A stretch of 64,000 nucleotides of DNA. Source: Staphylococcus intermedius NCTC 11048 (GTDB lineage: Bacteria; Bacillota; Bacilli; Staphylococcales; Staphylococcaceae). How positions within the stretch are numbered: the stretch's first letter is position 1; each line of letters starts with the position of its first letter. The stretch is from positions 1 to 64,000 of the forward strand of contig NZ_PPQH01000018.1 in the NCBI RefSeq assembly GCF_002902385.1, given 5' to 3'. A program made the position numbers and the translations under genes. Positions 49,400 to 60,320 of the stretch are shown one piece after another. The notes beneath the pieces are model-generated. The model saw only the letters and a list, made by a program, of their open reading frames with translations. It searched no databases and was not told the DNA's origin.

Positions 49400-50473
49400 C
49401 TAATTCACCTCCATATATTGTTGTTTCAATGTCTCAAGTGCAAGTTCTAAAATAGGTGTTTCAACGTGCTTAACGATAGGTTTACCGATATCTTGTAATA
49501 GGACCATACGTACACCCTTTGCGTCATTTTTCTTATCATTCAACATCAGCTGCAATAATGGTTCGAATTCGAATTGGCGAATCACTTCTAACGGATAGCC
49601 TAAAGCTTTGAAATAGTTCATGTAATGTGGAATATCAAATTGCGTGTCCAATAATAGGTTTGAAACGATAAATTGATATAGAATCCCCATCATGACCGCG
49701 TGACCATGTGCGAGCTGATATTGGTATTCAATCGCATGGCCAAACGTATGGCCTAAGTTTAAAAATTGACGTTGTCCACGCTCTTTTTCATCGTTTAATA
49801 CAATCTGGAGTTTCGTTTGAATCCCGTTGATTAAATGTTGTTCGAGTCCTTGTAAAGTTTTTAAATGCGCATGGTTAGGATAAGCATTTTCTAGTGTATT
49901 CACAGCATGTGCGTCATTCAACAATGCATGTTTATACACTTCACCATAACCACTTAAAATTTCTGAATAAGGCAATGAAGTAAGAAACTCCAAATCGTAA
50001 ATGACAGCTTTTGGGCGATGAAAGGCTCCAATAAGGTTTTTACCATGAGCCGTATTAATGCCTACTTTACCTCCAATACTCGAATCGTGGGCAAGTATCG
50101 TTGTAGGGACTTGAATAAAATCAACACCACGTAATAATGTTGCTGCTAGAAAACCAACGAAATCTCCGGTTGCACCGCCACCAATCGCAATGAGACACGT
50201 GTTGCGAGTAGGTCGATGTGCAAGGAGTGCCTCAATATATTGTTCATATTGCGGCATATACTTCACTTGTTCGCCTGAAGGAATTTGAAATGTTGTATAG
50301 TCATGCCTATTGACGAAACGAGAAATTTTACTTTCCCATACTGAATAGACGTTTTGATCAATAAACACAAAAACATGTTGATAGTCAGAAACGAACGTAT
50401 CTAATTGGTCTAATGCAGCATGTTCAATAATAATCGGATAGTTCTGGTCCGGATATGTCGTAGTTAATTGCAT
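49400..50473 (-). CDS. aroB: 3-dehydroquinate synthase
   Basis: A 357-residue NAD- and metal-dependent enzyme converting DAHP to 3-dehydroquinate. The NAD region is IGGGATGDFVGFLAATLLRG and the metal-ligand region includes NLGHTFGHAIEY. It starts 17 bases after aroC and abuts aroA. A GGTG ribosome binding site precedes the ATG. Confidence 0.96.
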   Translation of the reverse strand: MQLTTTYPDQNYPIIIEHAALDQLDTFVSDYQHVFVFIDQNVYSVWESKISRFVNRHDYTTFQIPSGEQVKYMPQYEQYIEALLAHRPTRNTCLIAIGGGATGDFVGFLAATLLRGVDFIQVPTTILAHDSSIGGKVGINTAHGKNLIGAFHRPKAVIYDLEFLTSLPYSEILSGYGEVYKHALLNDAHAVNTLENAYPNHAHLKTLQGLEQHLINGIQTKLQIVLNDEKERGQRQFLNLGHTFGHAIEYQYQLAHGHAVMMGILYQFIVSNLLLDTQFDIPHYMNYFKALGYPLEVIRQFEFEPLLQLMLNDKKNDAKGVRMVLLQDIGKPIVKHVETPILELALETLKQQYMEVN

Positions 50474-50490
50474 CGTTTATCACCTATCAT

Positions 50491-51660
50491 TTAAAAAGTT
50501 TGGTTCAGTTCGCGTCTTTCGGCAACTTGTTGTGCGAGTCGTGAAAAATCATGAGAACCAAATTCCTCTAAAATACTTCTCGCAATTTCATATGAGACTG
50601 CATGTTCACAAACAATACTTGCTGCTGGCACCGCGCAACTGTCTGAGCGTTCAATTGTCGCTTTAAAAGGTGCTTTAGAGTCAATGTCAACAGACGCAAG
50701 CGGTTTATATAATGTTGGAATAGGCTTCATCACACCATTGACAATAATCGGCATACCATTGGACATACCGCCTTCTAAACCACCGAGATGATTAGATGCT
50801 CTGTAGTAACCTTGCTCCTCAGAGTATAAAATAGGATCTTGAATTTCACTTCCGAGTTTCTCAGCAGCTTTGAAGCCTTCACCGAAACTCACACCTTTGA
50901 ACGCATTAATACCAACGACACTCTGCGCAATACGACCATCAAGTTTTCTATCATAGTGCACATAGCTACCGATTCCGATTGGCATATGGTCAACGATGAC
51001 TTGTACCACACCACCGATAGAATCACCTTCTTTTTTGGCACTATCAATTTTATCCCGAATGGCTTGTGCAATGCTGTCGTCAATCACACGGACATCGTTT
51101 TTATCAACGTTTTCAATAATCGTTTGAATATCGTAAAGGCCCTCGTCTTTAATGCCTCCAATTTCAACGACACGACTATAAACATCTATGCCTAATTGTT
51201 TCAATAATTGCTTACAAAGTGCACCAACCGCAACACGTGCCGCTGTTTCACGTGCAGATGAACGTTCAAGTACATTACGTAAGTCGCGATGATTGTATTT
51301 CATCCCACCAACTAAATCTGCATGCCCTGGTCTAGGTTTTGTAATGACACGTTTCATATTTTCTTGTTCTTCTTCAGAAATAGGTGCAGCACCCATGATA
51401 TTGCGCCAATGTGTAAAATCATCATTTTTAATGACTATCGTGACAGGACTGCCTAATGTATAACCATGACGTACACCTGAGACGATTTCTACTGTATCTT
51501 TTTCAATTTGCATACGGCGGCCTCTTCCGTACCCTCCTTGACGTTTAAACATTTCTTCATTGATTTGATCAATATCAATGGACATATTTGCTGGTAGCCC
51601 TTCAATAATAACCGTTAATTGTGGACCATGTGATTCTCCTGACGTTAAAAATCTTAACAT
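50491..51660 (-). CDS. aroC: Chorismate synthase
   Basis: A 389-residue FMN-dependent enzyme producing chorismate from EPSP. Family signatures are GESHGPQL at the start, [22 protein letters not shown] in several parts, and [15 protein letters not shown] near the end. The ATG at 51660 is eight bases after GGGGGAG; the GTG at 51669 overlaps that site. It is first in aroC-aroB-aroA-TPR-ypiB-DUF1405. The interval 51670-51887 to the ndk terminator shows no gene. Confidence 0.96.
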   Translation of the reverse strand: MLRFLTSGESHGPQLTVIIEGLPANMSIDIDQINEEMFKRQGGYGRGRRMQIEKDTVEIVSGVRHGYTLGSPVTIVIKNDDFTHWRNIMGAAPISEEEQENMKRVITKPRPGHADLVGGMKYNHRDLRNVLERSSARETAARVAVGALCKQLLKQLGIDVYSRVVEIGGIKDEGLYDIQTIIENVDKNDVRVIDDSIAQAIRDKIDSAKKEGDSIGGVVQVIVDHMPIGIGSYVHYDRKLDGRIAQSVVGINAFKGVSFGEGFKAAEKLGSEIQDPILYSEEQGYYRASNHLGGLEGGMSNGMPIIVNGVMKPIPTLYKPLASVDIDSKAPFKATIERSDSCAVPAASIVCEHAVSYEIARSILEEFGSHDFSRLAQQVAERRELNQTF

Positions 51661-51887
51661 GATGAGCACTCCCCCTACCTTTTAATTCATATGTCTCATA
51701 TCATAGCATAAAATGAAAAATAAATTAATAGAAAACACTTTCGCTATTCACCGCTTTTAACTATTAAAGTGGAAAGGAGATTTTTTGATTTAGTAATAAA
51801 GTAAAAAATCACTAGAAATATTCCATTCAGTCAGAGGTATATGACGAGCTGTGCAACGCGATAAAGATCGGTTGGTATAAAAAATGA

Positions 51888-51916
51888 GGGGCTCAGACAT
51901 TTGATGTCCGAGCCCC
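51888..51916 (-). terminator. Terminator of ndk
   Basis: A 13-base stem with one mismatch (GGGGCTCAGACAT with ATGTCCGAGCCCC) around a three-base loop, followed by CATTTTTTAT on the minus strand. Confidence 0.85.
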
Positions 51917-51934
51917 GTGATGCGTGCTTAAATC

Positions 51935-52387
51935 CTACGCTTCATATAACCATGTTTCATCTGGTGTATGGTATGAACTGATTTCTTCGTCTTTAAACCA
52001 AAGTGCAATTTCACGTTCAGCCGATGCCACTGAGTCTGAACCGTGAATGACATTACGCCCAACCGTTAAACCTAAATCTCCACGAATAGAACCAGGTGTC
52101 GCTTCAGAAGGATTCGTACTACCAATGATATGACGTGCAACTGCCACAGCGTTTTCACCTTCTACAACCATCGCAAAAACGGGTGCTGAAGTAATGAAAG
52201 AAATCAATGAATCGTAAAATGGTTTTCCTTCATGTTCACCATAATGTGTTTCAGCTAAAGATTGTGGTACGGTCATTAATTTTGCTCCAACAAGCTTTAA
52301 TCCTTTTTGTTCGATGCGTTGAACAATTTCACCAATTAATTTACGTTGTACCGCGTCCGGTTTAATCATTACAAAACTTTTTTCCAT
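51935..52387 (-). CDS. ndk: Nucleoside diphosphate kinase
   Basis: A 150-residue enzyme that phosphorylates NDPs through the phospho-histidine His115 (RNVIHGSDS). [11 protein letters not shown] near the start is the other family mark. I use the ATG at 52387; the TTG at 52396 is too close to the AGGGGG site. The distance to the ribosome binding site (about 11) is long. It follows hepT by 82 bases, as in Bacillus. Confidence 0.95.
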   Translation of the reverse strand: MEKSFVMIKPDAVQRKLIGEIVQRIEQKGLKLVGAKLMTVPQSLAETHYGEHEGKPFYDSLISFITSAPVFAMVVEGENAVAVARHIIGSTNPSEATPGSIRGDLGLTVGRNVIHGSDSVASAEREIALWFKDEEISSYHTPDETWLYEA

Positions 52388-52441
52388 GATGCGCAATGCC
52401 CCCTGTGTTTTTATGTATTACAAGAATATCCTATCATTTGT

Positions 52442-52455
52442 TTAAAGCGCTTTCA
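52442..52455. promoter_or_regulatory. Cre-like palindrome between hepT and ndk
   Basis: TTAAAGCGCTTTCA departs from the cre consensus at one position, and the core AAAGCGCTTT is a perfect palindrome. It lies upstream of ndk. No function is proven. Confidence 0.3.
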
Positions 52456-52468
52456 ACAGGAAAGGTGA

Positions 52469-53425
52469 TTAATTCATTCTGTTTTGTAGTCTTTTTATTA
52501 ATTTTCTAAAATGTGGTTTAATCTCGTTTTTTGGTAGTGTTTCAAGTAGCGCCGAAGCTTTATCTAAATATTTTTGACTCACTTCTAAAGATTGAGAAAT
52601 CGATTTTGATTGACGTATTTGTTCAATGCACCAGTCAAAGTCTTCGGTCGGTGAATTCGGCGTTAATGTTGCCACCTTTTCCTTTAATTCTACATGATGT
52701 TTCATAGCTAATAATACAGGAAGTGTCATATGGCCATTACGTAAATCGCTTCCGACAGGCTTGCCGAGTTTCTTTTCTGTGCTAGTAAAATCTAAAACAT
52801 CGTCCACAATTTGGAAACTCATGCCGATATGATGCCCAATATCACGCATCTTTCTAATCGTTTCTGTGTCAGCTTGTGAACTCATCGCGCCGACTTCGGT
52901 AGCAAGTTGCATTAATAGTGCAGTTTTACGATTGATACGTCGTAAATAATTCGTAATGGACTGTTCTGCTCTAAATTGATCTTGAAATTGGAAAAGTTCA
53001 CCACGACATACTTCGATAATCGCCGACGACAAAGTTTGATGGATACGGCTATCTTGAATATAAGATAAATGTTCTAAAGCACGTGCAAGTAGAAAATTAC
53101 CGGTTAAAATTGCAGTCGGTTGATCCCATTTCTTTTCGATTGTTAACCTTCCACGTCGTTTATCACTATAGTCAATCACATCATCATGAACAAGCGTTGC
53201 CATATGGATTAATTCTAAAGCAGTAGCAACCCGATATGTCGCATCATTGGCAGGATTTTCACCCACATGGCTACTTAAAATCACGAATAGCGGTCGTACA
53301 CGCTTACCGCCTGATGATAAAAGGTGATCTGCAGCACTTTGGAGTGTTGAATCCTCAGATTGAATCAACTGTTTCAAAGTATTTTCAATTTTTTTAATTT
53401 CCTGATTCAAATTTAATTTCGACAT
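52469..53425 (-). CDS. hepT: Heptaprenyl diphosphate synthase, large subunit HepT
   Basis: A 318-residue trans-prenyltransferase. The first Asp-rich motif is DDVID at 81-85 and the second is DDVLD near 207. Together with HepS it makes the isoprenoid chain of menaquinone. The operon hepS-menG-hepT is intact. GGTG precedes the ATG. It could be confused with other polyprenyl synthases, but the neighbours settle it. Confidence 0.95.
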   Translation of the reverse strand: MSKLNLNQEIKKIENTLKQLIQSEDSTLQSAADHLLSSGGKRVRPLFVILSSHVGENPANDATYRVATALELIHMATLVHDDVIDYSDKRRGRLTIEKKWDQPTAILTGNFLLARALEHLSYIQDSRIHQTLSSAIIEVCRGELFQFQDQFRAEQSITNYLRRINRKTALLMQLATEVGAMSSQADTETIRKMRDIGHHIGMSFQIVDDVLDFTSTEKKLGKPVGSDLRNGHMTLPVLLAMKHHVELKEKVATLTPNSPTEDFDWCIEQIRQSKSISQSLEVSQKYLDKASALLETLPKNEIKPHFRKLIKRLQNRMN

Positions 53426-53442
53426 GCATAATCACCTTTTAA

Positions 53443-54156
53443 TTAATTCGTTTTGGGTTTATAAGCTAAGTGCATGGCAGCGACGCCACCTGTAAAACTA
53501 CGGACTTTGACATTTTCAAAGTTCACGCTTTCAAACATCTGCTTTAAAGTTTCGCGATCAGGGAAATCAAACGCAGACTGTTGAAGCCATTCGTATTCTT
53601 GTTTTGATTTCGCAAAAATTTTACCAAAGATAGGCATTACAAATTTAAAATACAAACGGTAACCTTGCTTGAAAACAGGCATAGTCGGTTGACTTGTTTC
53701 TAGGCATACCGCCATTCCACCTGGTTTTAGGACGCGATACATTTCTGACAATGCTTGGGTATAATCAGGAATATTGCGTAAACCAAACCCGATTGTTACA
53801 TAATCAAATGAATTGTCGTCGAACGGCAAAGCCATTGCGTCACCTTGAACAAGACGGATGTTGTCCATATGCGCCGTTTTTTCTTCACCGACTTTCAACA
53901 TGTTTTCACTGAAGTCGAGTCCTGTTACTTCACCTTCTGGTCCTACAGATTGGCTTAAAGCAATGGTCCAATCGGCAGTACCACAACAAACGTCTAATGC
54001 GATTTTACCTGGTTGAACATCCATTTCTTTCATTACCTTCTTACGCCACACTTTATGTTGTTCGAAGCTAATAATATTATTTAAACGGTCATATTTGCCA
54101 GAAATATTTTGGAATACTTCATGGACTTGTGCTTTGTTTGCCTTATTTTTAGTCAT
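53443..54156 (-). CDS. menG: Demethylmenaquinone methyltransferase
   Basis: A 237-residue class I methyltransferase (UbiE/MenG) doing the last step of menaquinone synthesis. The SAM-binding loop is [10 protein letters not shown] near 54-63. The family signatures [10 protein letters not shown] near the start and [13 protein letters not shown] in the second half are present. It sits between hepS and hepT with short gaps (13 and 17 bases). Confidence 0.95.
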   Translation of the reverse strand: MTKNKANKAQVHEVFQNISGKYDRLNNIISFEQHKVWRKKVMKEMDVQPGKIALDVCCGTADWTIALSQSVGPEGEVTGLDFSENMLKVGEEKTAHMDNIRLVQGDAMALPFDDNSFDYVTIGFGLRNIPDYTQALSEMYRVLKPGGMAVCLETSQPTMPVFKQGYRLYFKFVMPIFGKIFAKSKQEYEWLQQSAFDFPDRETLKQMFESVNFENVKVRSFTGGVAAMHLAYKPKTN

Positions 54157-54169
54157 TTTGAAACCTCAT

Positions 54170-54736
54170 TTACTTTTTTATATAGTTTTGTAATGCAATG
54201 ATTATGTCGTTAATCTCATCTGTCTGCCAATCAATTAAATAACTCAGTTGTTGCACGTCGAGTTGTTGAATCATTTGATGGCATATCGTATCAAATGACT
54301 GTTCGATACGATAATGTTTCATCAATACTTGAATTAATAAAGTCTCGATTGTAATGATCATATCTTTTAAATTGGCGTTAGCGCGTATATCTTTTTGATG
54401 TTGAATATATGATTTTAATTCATTGATTTTTACAATCGCCTGGCTCATTTGGAGTTGTAAATTAACGTCTTTTAAATCAGCAAGTAATTGATAATAGTGT
54501 GCACTGAGTAAATCACCTATGAGTATCGCATCACGTTCATAATGATAATAACTAATGCGGTCAAGATGTTTCATTGATGTATCAATAGAGAGGCACGCGA
54601 GTTTTGCATTTAAAGGAACATCAAGTTGATCTAGTATTTCACTTAAAGTTCGATTGATATGTATGTTTTGGGGGCGATTGAGTTGATTCAATCGTTGCTC
54701 AAGCTGTTGTTGTAAACATTCAAAAGTATTCTCCAT
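54170..54736 (-). CDS. hepS: Heptaprenyl diphosphate synthase, small subunit HepS
   Basis: A 188-residue helical protein without Asp-rich motifs, the regulatory partner of HepT (HEPPP_synt_1 type; LSAHYYQLLADLKD in the middle). The ATG at 54736 lies six bases after AGAGGTG; a frame from 54745 starts too close. It heads the menaquinone side-chain operon. Confidence 0.88.
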   Translation of the reverse strand: MENTFECLQQQLEQRLNQLNRPQNIHINRTLSEILDQLDVPLNAKLACLSIDTSMKHLDRISYYHYERDAILIGDLLSAHYYQLLADLKDVNLQLQMSQAIVKINELKSYIQHQKDIRANANLKDMIITIETLLIQVLMKHYRIEQSFDTICHQMIQQLDVQQLSYLIDWQTDEINDIIIALQNYIKK

Positions 54737-54745
54737 TTGACACAC

Positions 54746-55152
54746 CTCTAATTTTAATCACTCTCTATCTTAACACTATCAACCTAAAAATTAAATCTGA
54801 ATTGCTTTTTTTGTCATAAAAGCCATGATTAAAATTTAAAGTTGTTTGATTTCTTTTGTTGAGAATGCGCTATACACATCCATATGAAGAGAAAAATTTT
54901 GTCTGAAATGAATATATTTTGTTTGAAAAGTATGGAACGAAAGTATGTTTACAGTTTACTTAAGTCAGATTTGTCGAAGGTCTTGGGAGTTTCAAATGAA
55001 ATGATATAAAAAGAAGGAAAGTTTGATTTTTAAGAAAAGTTTATGAATGAGAATGAAATGGAAAAACGATTAAAAAGAAGATGAAGATGATTTTTTATGC
55101 GATATCAGTGAAAGGACTTTGATTTGACGTTGTAGCAGTAAAATGAGCATAG
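54746..55152. other. Gene-poor interval between hepS and hup
   Basis: About 400 bases with no convincing gene. The plus strand is purine-rich from about 55000. A 41-codon frame (54892-55017) and a 13-codon frame follow each other on the plus strand but lack conserved features. It may carry the long leader of hepS. Confidence 0.5.
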
Positions 55153-55186
55153 GAAAGGCTGGAAAACGTATGTGTCCCAGCCCCTA
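55153..55186 (-). terminator. Probable terminator of hup
   Basis: GGCTGGGA and TCCAGCC pair on the minus strand around a loop of about 14 bases, followed by TTTCCT. The stem is short. Confidence 0.5.
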
Positions 55187-55200
55187 CCCTAATAATTGAA

Positions 55201-55473
55201 TTATTTCACAGCATCTTTTAATGCTTTACCCGCTTTGAAAGCTGGAACTTTGCTTGCAGGGATGTCAATTTCTTTACCTGTTTGAGGGTTGCGACCTTTA
55301 CGCGCGGCACGCTCACGTACCTCAAAGTTACCGAAACCGATTAATTGTACTTTTTCACCTTTAGCTAATGATGTTTGAATTGATTCAAATACAGCATCTA
55401 CAGCTAAACCAGCTTCTTTTTTAGTTAAATCAGCTTGTTCTGCAACAGCGTTGATTAAGTCAGTTTTGTTCAT
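55201..55473 (-). CDS. hup: DNA-binding protein HU
   Basis: A 90-residue nucleoid protein. The HU signature [21 protein letters not shown] in its usual place forms the DNA-embracing arm, followed by [26 protein letters not shown] precedes the ATG by seven bases. In Bacillus hbs also lies upstream of the hepS operon. A 23-bp palindrome lies in its leader/promoter region. Confidence 0.97.
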   Translation of the reverse strand: MNKTDLINAVAEQADLTKKEAGLAVDAVFESIQTSLAKGEKVQLIGFGNFEVRERAARKGRNPQTGKEIDIPASKVPAFKAGKALKDAVK

Positions 55474-55499
55474 GTCAATTCACCTCCTCAAAGGTTATG

Positions 55500-55522
55500 T
55501 AATGATAATTCAATTATCATTA
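55500..55522. promoter_or_regulatory. Perfect 11-bp inverted repeat upstream of hup
   Basis: TAATGATAATT and AATTATCATTA flank one central base. The repeat overlaps a possible -10 box (GATAAT) that lies 17 bases from TTGTGT on the minus strand. It may be an operator or a leader hairpin. The 3-base centre between TGATAAT and ATTATCA differs from the Fur box (one base). Confidence 0.5.
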
Positions 55523-55643
55523 TGGTATGACTTTAACACAAGCGAATGCATAACTGCAACGATTTATATAAGAAAAACGTTGATTTAATCGCTTTTTGTT
55601 GATTTTTTTATAAATTTGTCATGAAAACGGTCAATTTCTAACT

Positions 55644-56642
55644 TTATTCTGATTTTTTCGTACGTCCCATTAAAGCTTTGACAGCTTCTTCAACAGGTTG
55701 ATTTTCGAATAAAACAAAATATAACGCTTCAGTTATTGGCATTTCAACATTTTCTTTTTTAGAAAGATTGTACACAGATTCTGTTGTGTACACCCCTTCA
55801 GCAACCATGTTCATATGATTCATAATTTCGTCTAAACTTTTCCCTTTACCAAGTTGGTAACCGAGAGAATAGTTTCTTGAATGTGTAGAGGTACAGGTAA
55901 CAATTAAATCACCAATGCCCCCTAATCCTTGAAATGTCAATGGATCAGCGCCGAGTTTAACCCCTAAGCGTGTAATTTCTGCTAAACCACGTGTCATCAA
56001 TGCGGCTTTAGCATTGTCGCCAAAGCCCATCCCCGCAAGGACACCACTTGCGATAGCAATGATGTTTTTAAGAGCACCCCCAAGTTCTACACCGACAAGA
56101 TCGTCATTCGTATAGACACGTAAATAATCTGTCATAAATAGATCTTGTATCAGTTTGCGCAATTCTGGATTACTCGAAGCAGCTGAAACAGTTGTAGGTT
56201 GTTTAATGACTACTTCTTCTGCATGACTTGGGCCAGAAAGCACCCCAATACCAGCATTATATTCAGTTGAAATAGAATCTTCTAACATTTCTGATACGCG
56301 TTTAAACGTTGCATTTTCAATCCCTTTAGTGACGTGAATAAAAGATTTTTTCGAAGTCAATAATTGATTCACTTCAGACATCACTTCTCGAATCGCTTTT
56401 GTTGGCAATGCAATTAAGAAGATGTCTGCGTGATCAATTGCTTCTTGAATATTTGTTGTCGCTTTGATATTTGAATTCAACTGAGCCTCTTTTAAATAAT
56501 TACGATTTGTATGATCATTGTTGATTTCGTCTATAGTTGTTGATGTTTTGCCCCACATTAATGTGTTGTGGCCATTGTCTGCAAGCACATTAGCCAAAGC
56601 AGTACCGAAACTTCCTGTACCAAACACTGTAATGTTCGTCAT
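55644..56642 (-). CDS. gpsA: Glycerol-3-phosphate dehydrogenase [NAD(P)+]
   Basis: A 332-residue enzyme reducing dihydroxyacetone phosphate to sn-glycerol-3-phosphate for phospholipid and teichoic acid synthesis. The Rossmann loop is GTGSFG at 8-13 and the substrate-binding [13 protein letters not shown] segment includes the catalytic Lys. The ATG at 56642 follows GGAGGGG by six bases; the ATG at 56657 lies within that site. It follows der directly. Confidence 0.96.
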   Translation of the reverse strand: MTNITVFGTGSFGTALANVLADNGHNTLMWGKTSTTIDEINNDHTNRNYLKEAQLNSNIKATTNIQEAIDHADIFLIALPTKAIREVMSEVNQLLTSKKSFIHVTKGIENATFKRVSEMLEDSISTEYNAGIGVLSGPSHAEEVVIKQPTTVSAASSNPELRKLIQDLFMTDYLRVYTNDDLVGVELGGALKNIIAIASGVLAGMGFGDNAKAALMTRGLAEITRLGVKLGADPLTFQGLGGIGDLIVTCTSTHSRNYSLGYQLGKGKSLDEIMNHMNMVAEGVYTTESVYNLSKKENVEMPITEALYFVLFENQPVEEAVKALMGRTKKSE

Positions 56643-56657
56643 GCTTATCCCCTCCAT

Positions 56658-57968
56658 CTAATTTCGTTTACGTGCAATAATGTGTACTGGTGTTCCTTCA
56701 AATCCAAACGCGCTTCTAATTTGGTTTTCTAGATAACGTTTGTATGAAAAATGCATCAGTTCGACGTCATTAACAAATACAACAAATGTTGGTGGTTCGA
56801 TCGCCACCTGTGTTGCATAAAAAATATTGAGACGACGGCCTTTATCTGTTGGTGTCGGATTCATTGCAATCGCATCTGTGATAACTTCATTTAATGTTGA
56901 ACTTTGAACACGCTTTTTATGGTTTTCGCTTGCTTCGTTAATTAACGGGAAAAGTGTACGTAAACGTGTCCCTTCTTTTGCTGAAACGAAAGCAATTTGT
57001 GCATAATCTAAAAATTGGAAGTTTTTACGTACTTCATCCATAAACTTTTTCATCGTATTGCTATCTTTTTCTAACGTATCCCATTTGTTAACGACAATCA
57101 CAATCGCTTTTCCTTCTTCATGGGCATAACCGGCAACACGCTTATCTTGCTCGATAATGCCTTGTTCTGCATCTAACACGACAAGGACTACATTCGAACG
57201 TTCAATCGCTTTTAAAGCACGTAAAACCGAGTACTTTTCAGTAGATTCATACACTTTACCTTTTTTACGCATACCAGCTGTATCAATCAGGACGTAATCT
57301 TGACCATCATAGCTATATACCGTATCGATAGCATCTCGTGTTGTTCCTGCGATATTTGAAACGATAACACGTTCTTCTCCAAGAATTGCATTGATTAAGC
57401 TAGATTTACCTACATTTGGTCGACCAATGAGCGATAAACGAATCGTATCATCGTCATAAGGGTCTGGTGTATCTTTTTTAAAGTGTTTAGCAACTTCTTC
57501 TAATAAGTCACCCAAACCTAAGCCGTGCGAACCCGAAAGTGGAAATGGTTCTCCAAATCCGAGTGAATAAAAATCATAAATATCATTGCGCATGTCAGGA
57601 TTGTCGACTTTATTGACAGCTAAGACAACCGGCTTTTTAGATTTATATAATATTTGTGCAACGAGTTCATCATTTTGTGTGACGCCTTCACGTACATTGA
57701 CCATGAAAATGATGACATCAGCTTCGTCAATCGCAATTTCAGCTTGTGCACGAATTTGTGTTTGGAATGGTGCGTCTCCAATCTCGATACCACCTGTATC
57801 AATCACGTTAAATTCATGTGTGAGCCATTCACCGCTTGAATAAATTCGGTCACGCGTCACACCGGGTGTATCTTCAACAATAGATACACGTTCTCCGACG
57901 ATGCGGTTAAAAATTGTAGATTTTCCTACGTTAGGACGCCCCACGATAGCAACTACAGGTTTCGTCAT
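56658..57968 (-). CDS. der: Ribosome-assembly GTPase Der
   Basis: A 436-residue GTPase with two tandem G domains. The P-loops are GRPNVGKST at 10-18 and GRPNVGKSS at 182-190, with DTPGVTRD and DTAGMRKK switch motifs and NKVD/NKWD base-recognition motifs. A C-terminal KH-like domain completes it. It is needed for 50S maturation. gpsA follows after 15 bases. Confidence 0.97.
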   Translation of the reverse strand: MTKPVVAIVGRPNVGKSTIFNRIVGERVSIVEDTPGVTRDRIYSSGEWLTHEFNVIDTGGIEIGDAPFQTQIRAQAEIAIDEADVIIFMVNVREGVTQNDELVAQILYKSKKPVVLAVNKVDNPDMRNDIYDFYSLGFGEPFPLSGSHGLGLGDLLEEVAKHFKKDTPDPYDDDTIRLSLIGRPNVGKSSLINAILGEERVIVSNIAGTTRDAIDTVYSYDGQDYVLIDTAGMRKKGKVYESTEKYSVLRALKAIERSNVVLVVLDAEQGIIEQDKRVAGYAHEEGKAIVIVVNKWDTLEKDSNTMKKFMDEVRKNFQFLDYAQIAFVSAKEGTRLRTLFPLINEASENHKKRVQSSTLNEVITDAIAMNPTPTDKGRRLNIFYATQVAIEPPTFVVFVNDVELMHFSYKRYLENQIRSAFGFEGTPVHIIARKRN

Positions 57969-58269
57969 GCTTGTTCTTCCTCTCTATGAATAACTTAAAT
58001 ATTGAATATATCAGTCTGTGCAAGTATTTTTCGCATTGTTCGATACATAACAACGCTATTATATCACGTGAAGTGCAGCGAACAAAAGCATTGGTGAAAA
58101 GTATCCGCTTTCGAAGTGTAGGAATACATGGTTATTGATTGGATAAGGAGAGTGTGATGCGTTTTGATAGGTGTACCTCAAAAGTTGCGTGTTGGTTTGA
58201 AAGTGGCACGCGTCTGAAAATTTTTGTAACAATATTAGATGAGTGTTGTTAACCGTACCTAAAAAAACG
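57969..58269. other. Spacer between rpsA terminator and der
   Basis: About 300 bases with no gene, conserved RNA signal or member of the dispersed repeat family that I can see. It presumably holds the der promoter. Confidence 0.5.
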
Positions 58270-58310
58270 AAAAAAGAACTAAGGTTATGTGAAAAAACCT
58301 TAGTTCAAAA
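58270..58310 (-). terminator. Terminator of rpsA
   Basis: A perfect 11-base stem (GAACTAAGGTT with AACCTTAGTTC) around nine bases, followed by TTTTTTCG on the minus strand. Confidence 0.9.
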
Positions 58311-58314
58311 TGAA

Positions 58315-59496
58315 TTATAAATTTAAGTCTTTCAACTTATCACCGAAAACGTCACCTAAAGTCGGGTTGTTTTCGTTTTCATCAGCAGATTGTGTATAGT
58401 GTTGTGTTGTTTCCTCAGAAGCTTCTTCAGTTTCTTCTTCTGGGTTTGCTGCTTTGATTGATAGTGAAATACGTTCTTCTTCAGGATTAATACCTAAAAT
58501 TTTAACTTGAACAGTTTGACCTGGCTCGAGTACTTCTCCAGGTATACCGATATGCTTGTGACTAATTTCGGAAATGTGTACAAGGCCTTGTAAGCCACTG
58601 CCAATTTCTACAAATGCCCCAAATGATGCTAAGCGCATAACTTTACCTTCTACAACATCGCCTTCGCTATACTTGTCTTGAATTGTTTCGAAAGGACTTG
58701 GTAAAGTATCTTTAATTGATAATGACACACGTTCAGAATCTTGTTCAACTGAACGTACTTTAACTTTGACTGTATCGCCAATAGAAACAACTTCTTCTGG
58801 TGATTTGACATGTTCATGAGATAACTCAGAAACATGGACTAAACCATCTACGCCACCAAGGTCGATGAATGCGCCGAAGTTTGTTAAGCGCGCAACTTTA
58901 CCTTCAATTACGTCACCCGCTTTAATGGATTGTAATAATTCAGCTTTTTTCTTTTCATTTTCTTCTGCTTCTACGGCTTTACGGCTTAAGATGACGCGAT
59001 TTTTTTCAGGTTCAAGTTCTTCAACTTTTAATTCAAGCACACGTCCTTCATAATCTGAGAAATCTTCAATGTAATCAGTTGAAATTAATGATGCAGGAAT
59101 GAAACCTCTTTGACCTACATCTACAACTAAACCACCTTTAACGACTTCAGTCACTTTTGCTTCAATCGTTTCATTGTTGTCTAATTTCTCTTGTAAATAA
59201 GCGTAAGATTGCTCTTCTTCTAATTTACGTTTAGAAAGGATGTAACTTCCTGTTTCGTTTTCTTCATCAACTTCAATTTTAGTTACATAAGCGCCAACTT
59301 CGTCACCGACTTTGACCACTTCATTTGCATTTTCAACATGATAAGTGGAAAGTTGACTAATTGGAATAATACCGTTGTATTTACCGCCATTGACGTGAAC
59401 AACAACGTGCTTATCTTCAATTTGTTGTACTTCTCCTGTAATCTTATCGCCCTCTTTAATGTCATTAATCATTGATTCATTGAATTCTTCAGTCAT
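58315..59496 (-). CDS. rpsA: Ribosomal protein S1 (four S1 domains)
   Basis: A 393-residue Firmicute-type S1 protein. Four OB-fold S1 repeats begin near 16, 103, 188 and 273 (for example EGKVARLTNFGAFIDLGGVDGLVH). The acidic C-terminal tail holds no further domain. It binds mRNA, though its ribosomal role in Firmicutes is weaker than in E. coli. Two adjacent ATGs (59499 and 59496) follow AAGGAGG; I choose the second, which gives the known MTEEFNES start. It is 91 bases after cmk. Confidence 0.95.
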   Translation of the reverse strand: MTEEFNESMINDIKEGDKITGEVQQIEDKHVVVHVNGGKYNGIIPISQLSTYHVENANEVVKVGDEVGAYVTKIEVDEENETGSYILSKRKLEEEQSYAYLQEKLDNNETIEAKVTEVVKGGLVVDVGQRGFIPASLISTDYIEDFSDYEGRVLELKVEELEPEKNRVILSRKAVEAEENEKKKAELLQSIKAGDVIEGKVARLTNFGAFIDLGGVDGLVHVSELSHEHVKSPEEVVSIGDTVKVKVRSVEQDSERVSLSIKDTLPSPFETIQDKYSEGDVVEGKVMRLASFGAFVEIGSGLQGLVHISEISHKHIGIPGEVLEPGQTVQVKILGINPEEERISLSIKAANPEEETEEASEETTQHYTQSADENENNPTLGDVFGDKLKDLNL

Positions 59497-59587
59497 CATG
59501 ATTGCCTCCTTATACTACTACATAATAATAACTTCTTATAAAAGTCTTGAATTGTCAAGAAATTTAGATAAGTTTGAATAAAATAAA

Positions 59588-60250
<663 letters not shown>

Positions 60251-60320
60251 TTACCTTCCTTGTCGTTTGGTTAACAATATTTTATCATAATAATGGACCA
60301 TTTTACGAGGAGGAACTTAA

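Noticed and set aside
54892..55017. A 41-codon plus-strand ORF in the hepS-hup spacer
   Set aside because: No ribosome binding site, no conserved motif and biased base composition; kept only as part of the unexplained spacer.
55500..55522. A Fur box before hup
   Set aside because: The half sites TGATAAT and ATTATCA are separated by three bases instead of one, so the spacing does not fit.
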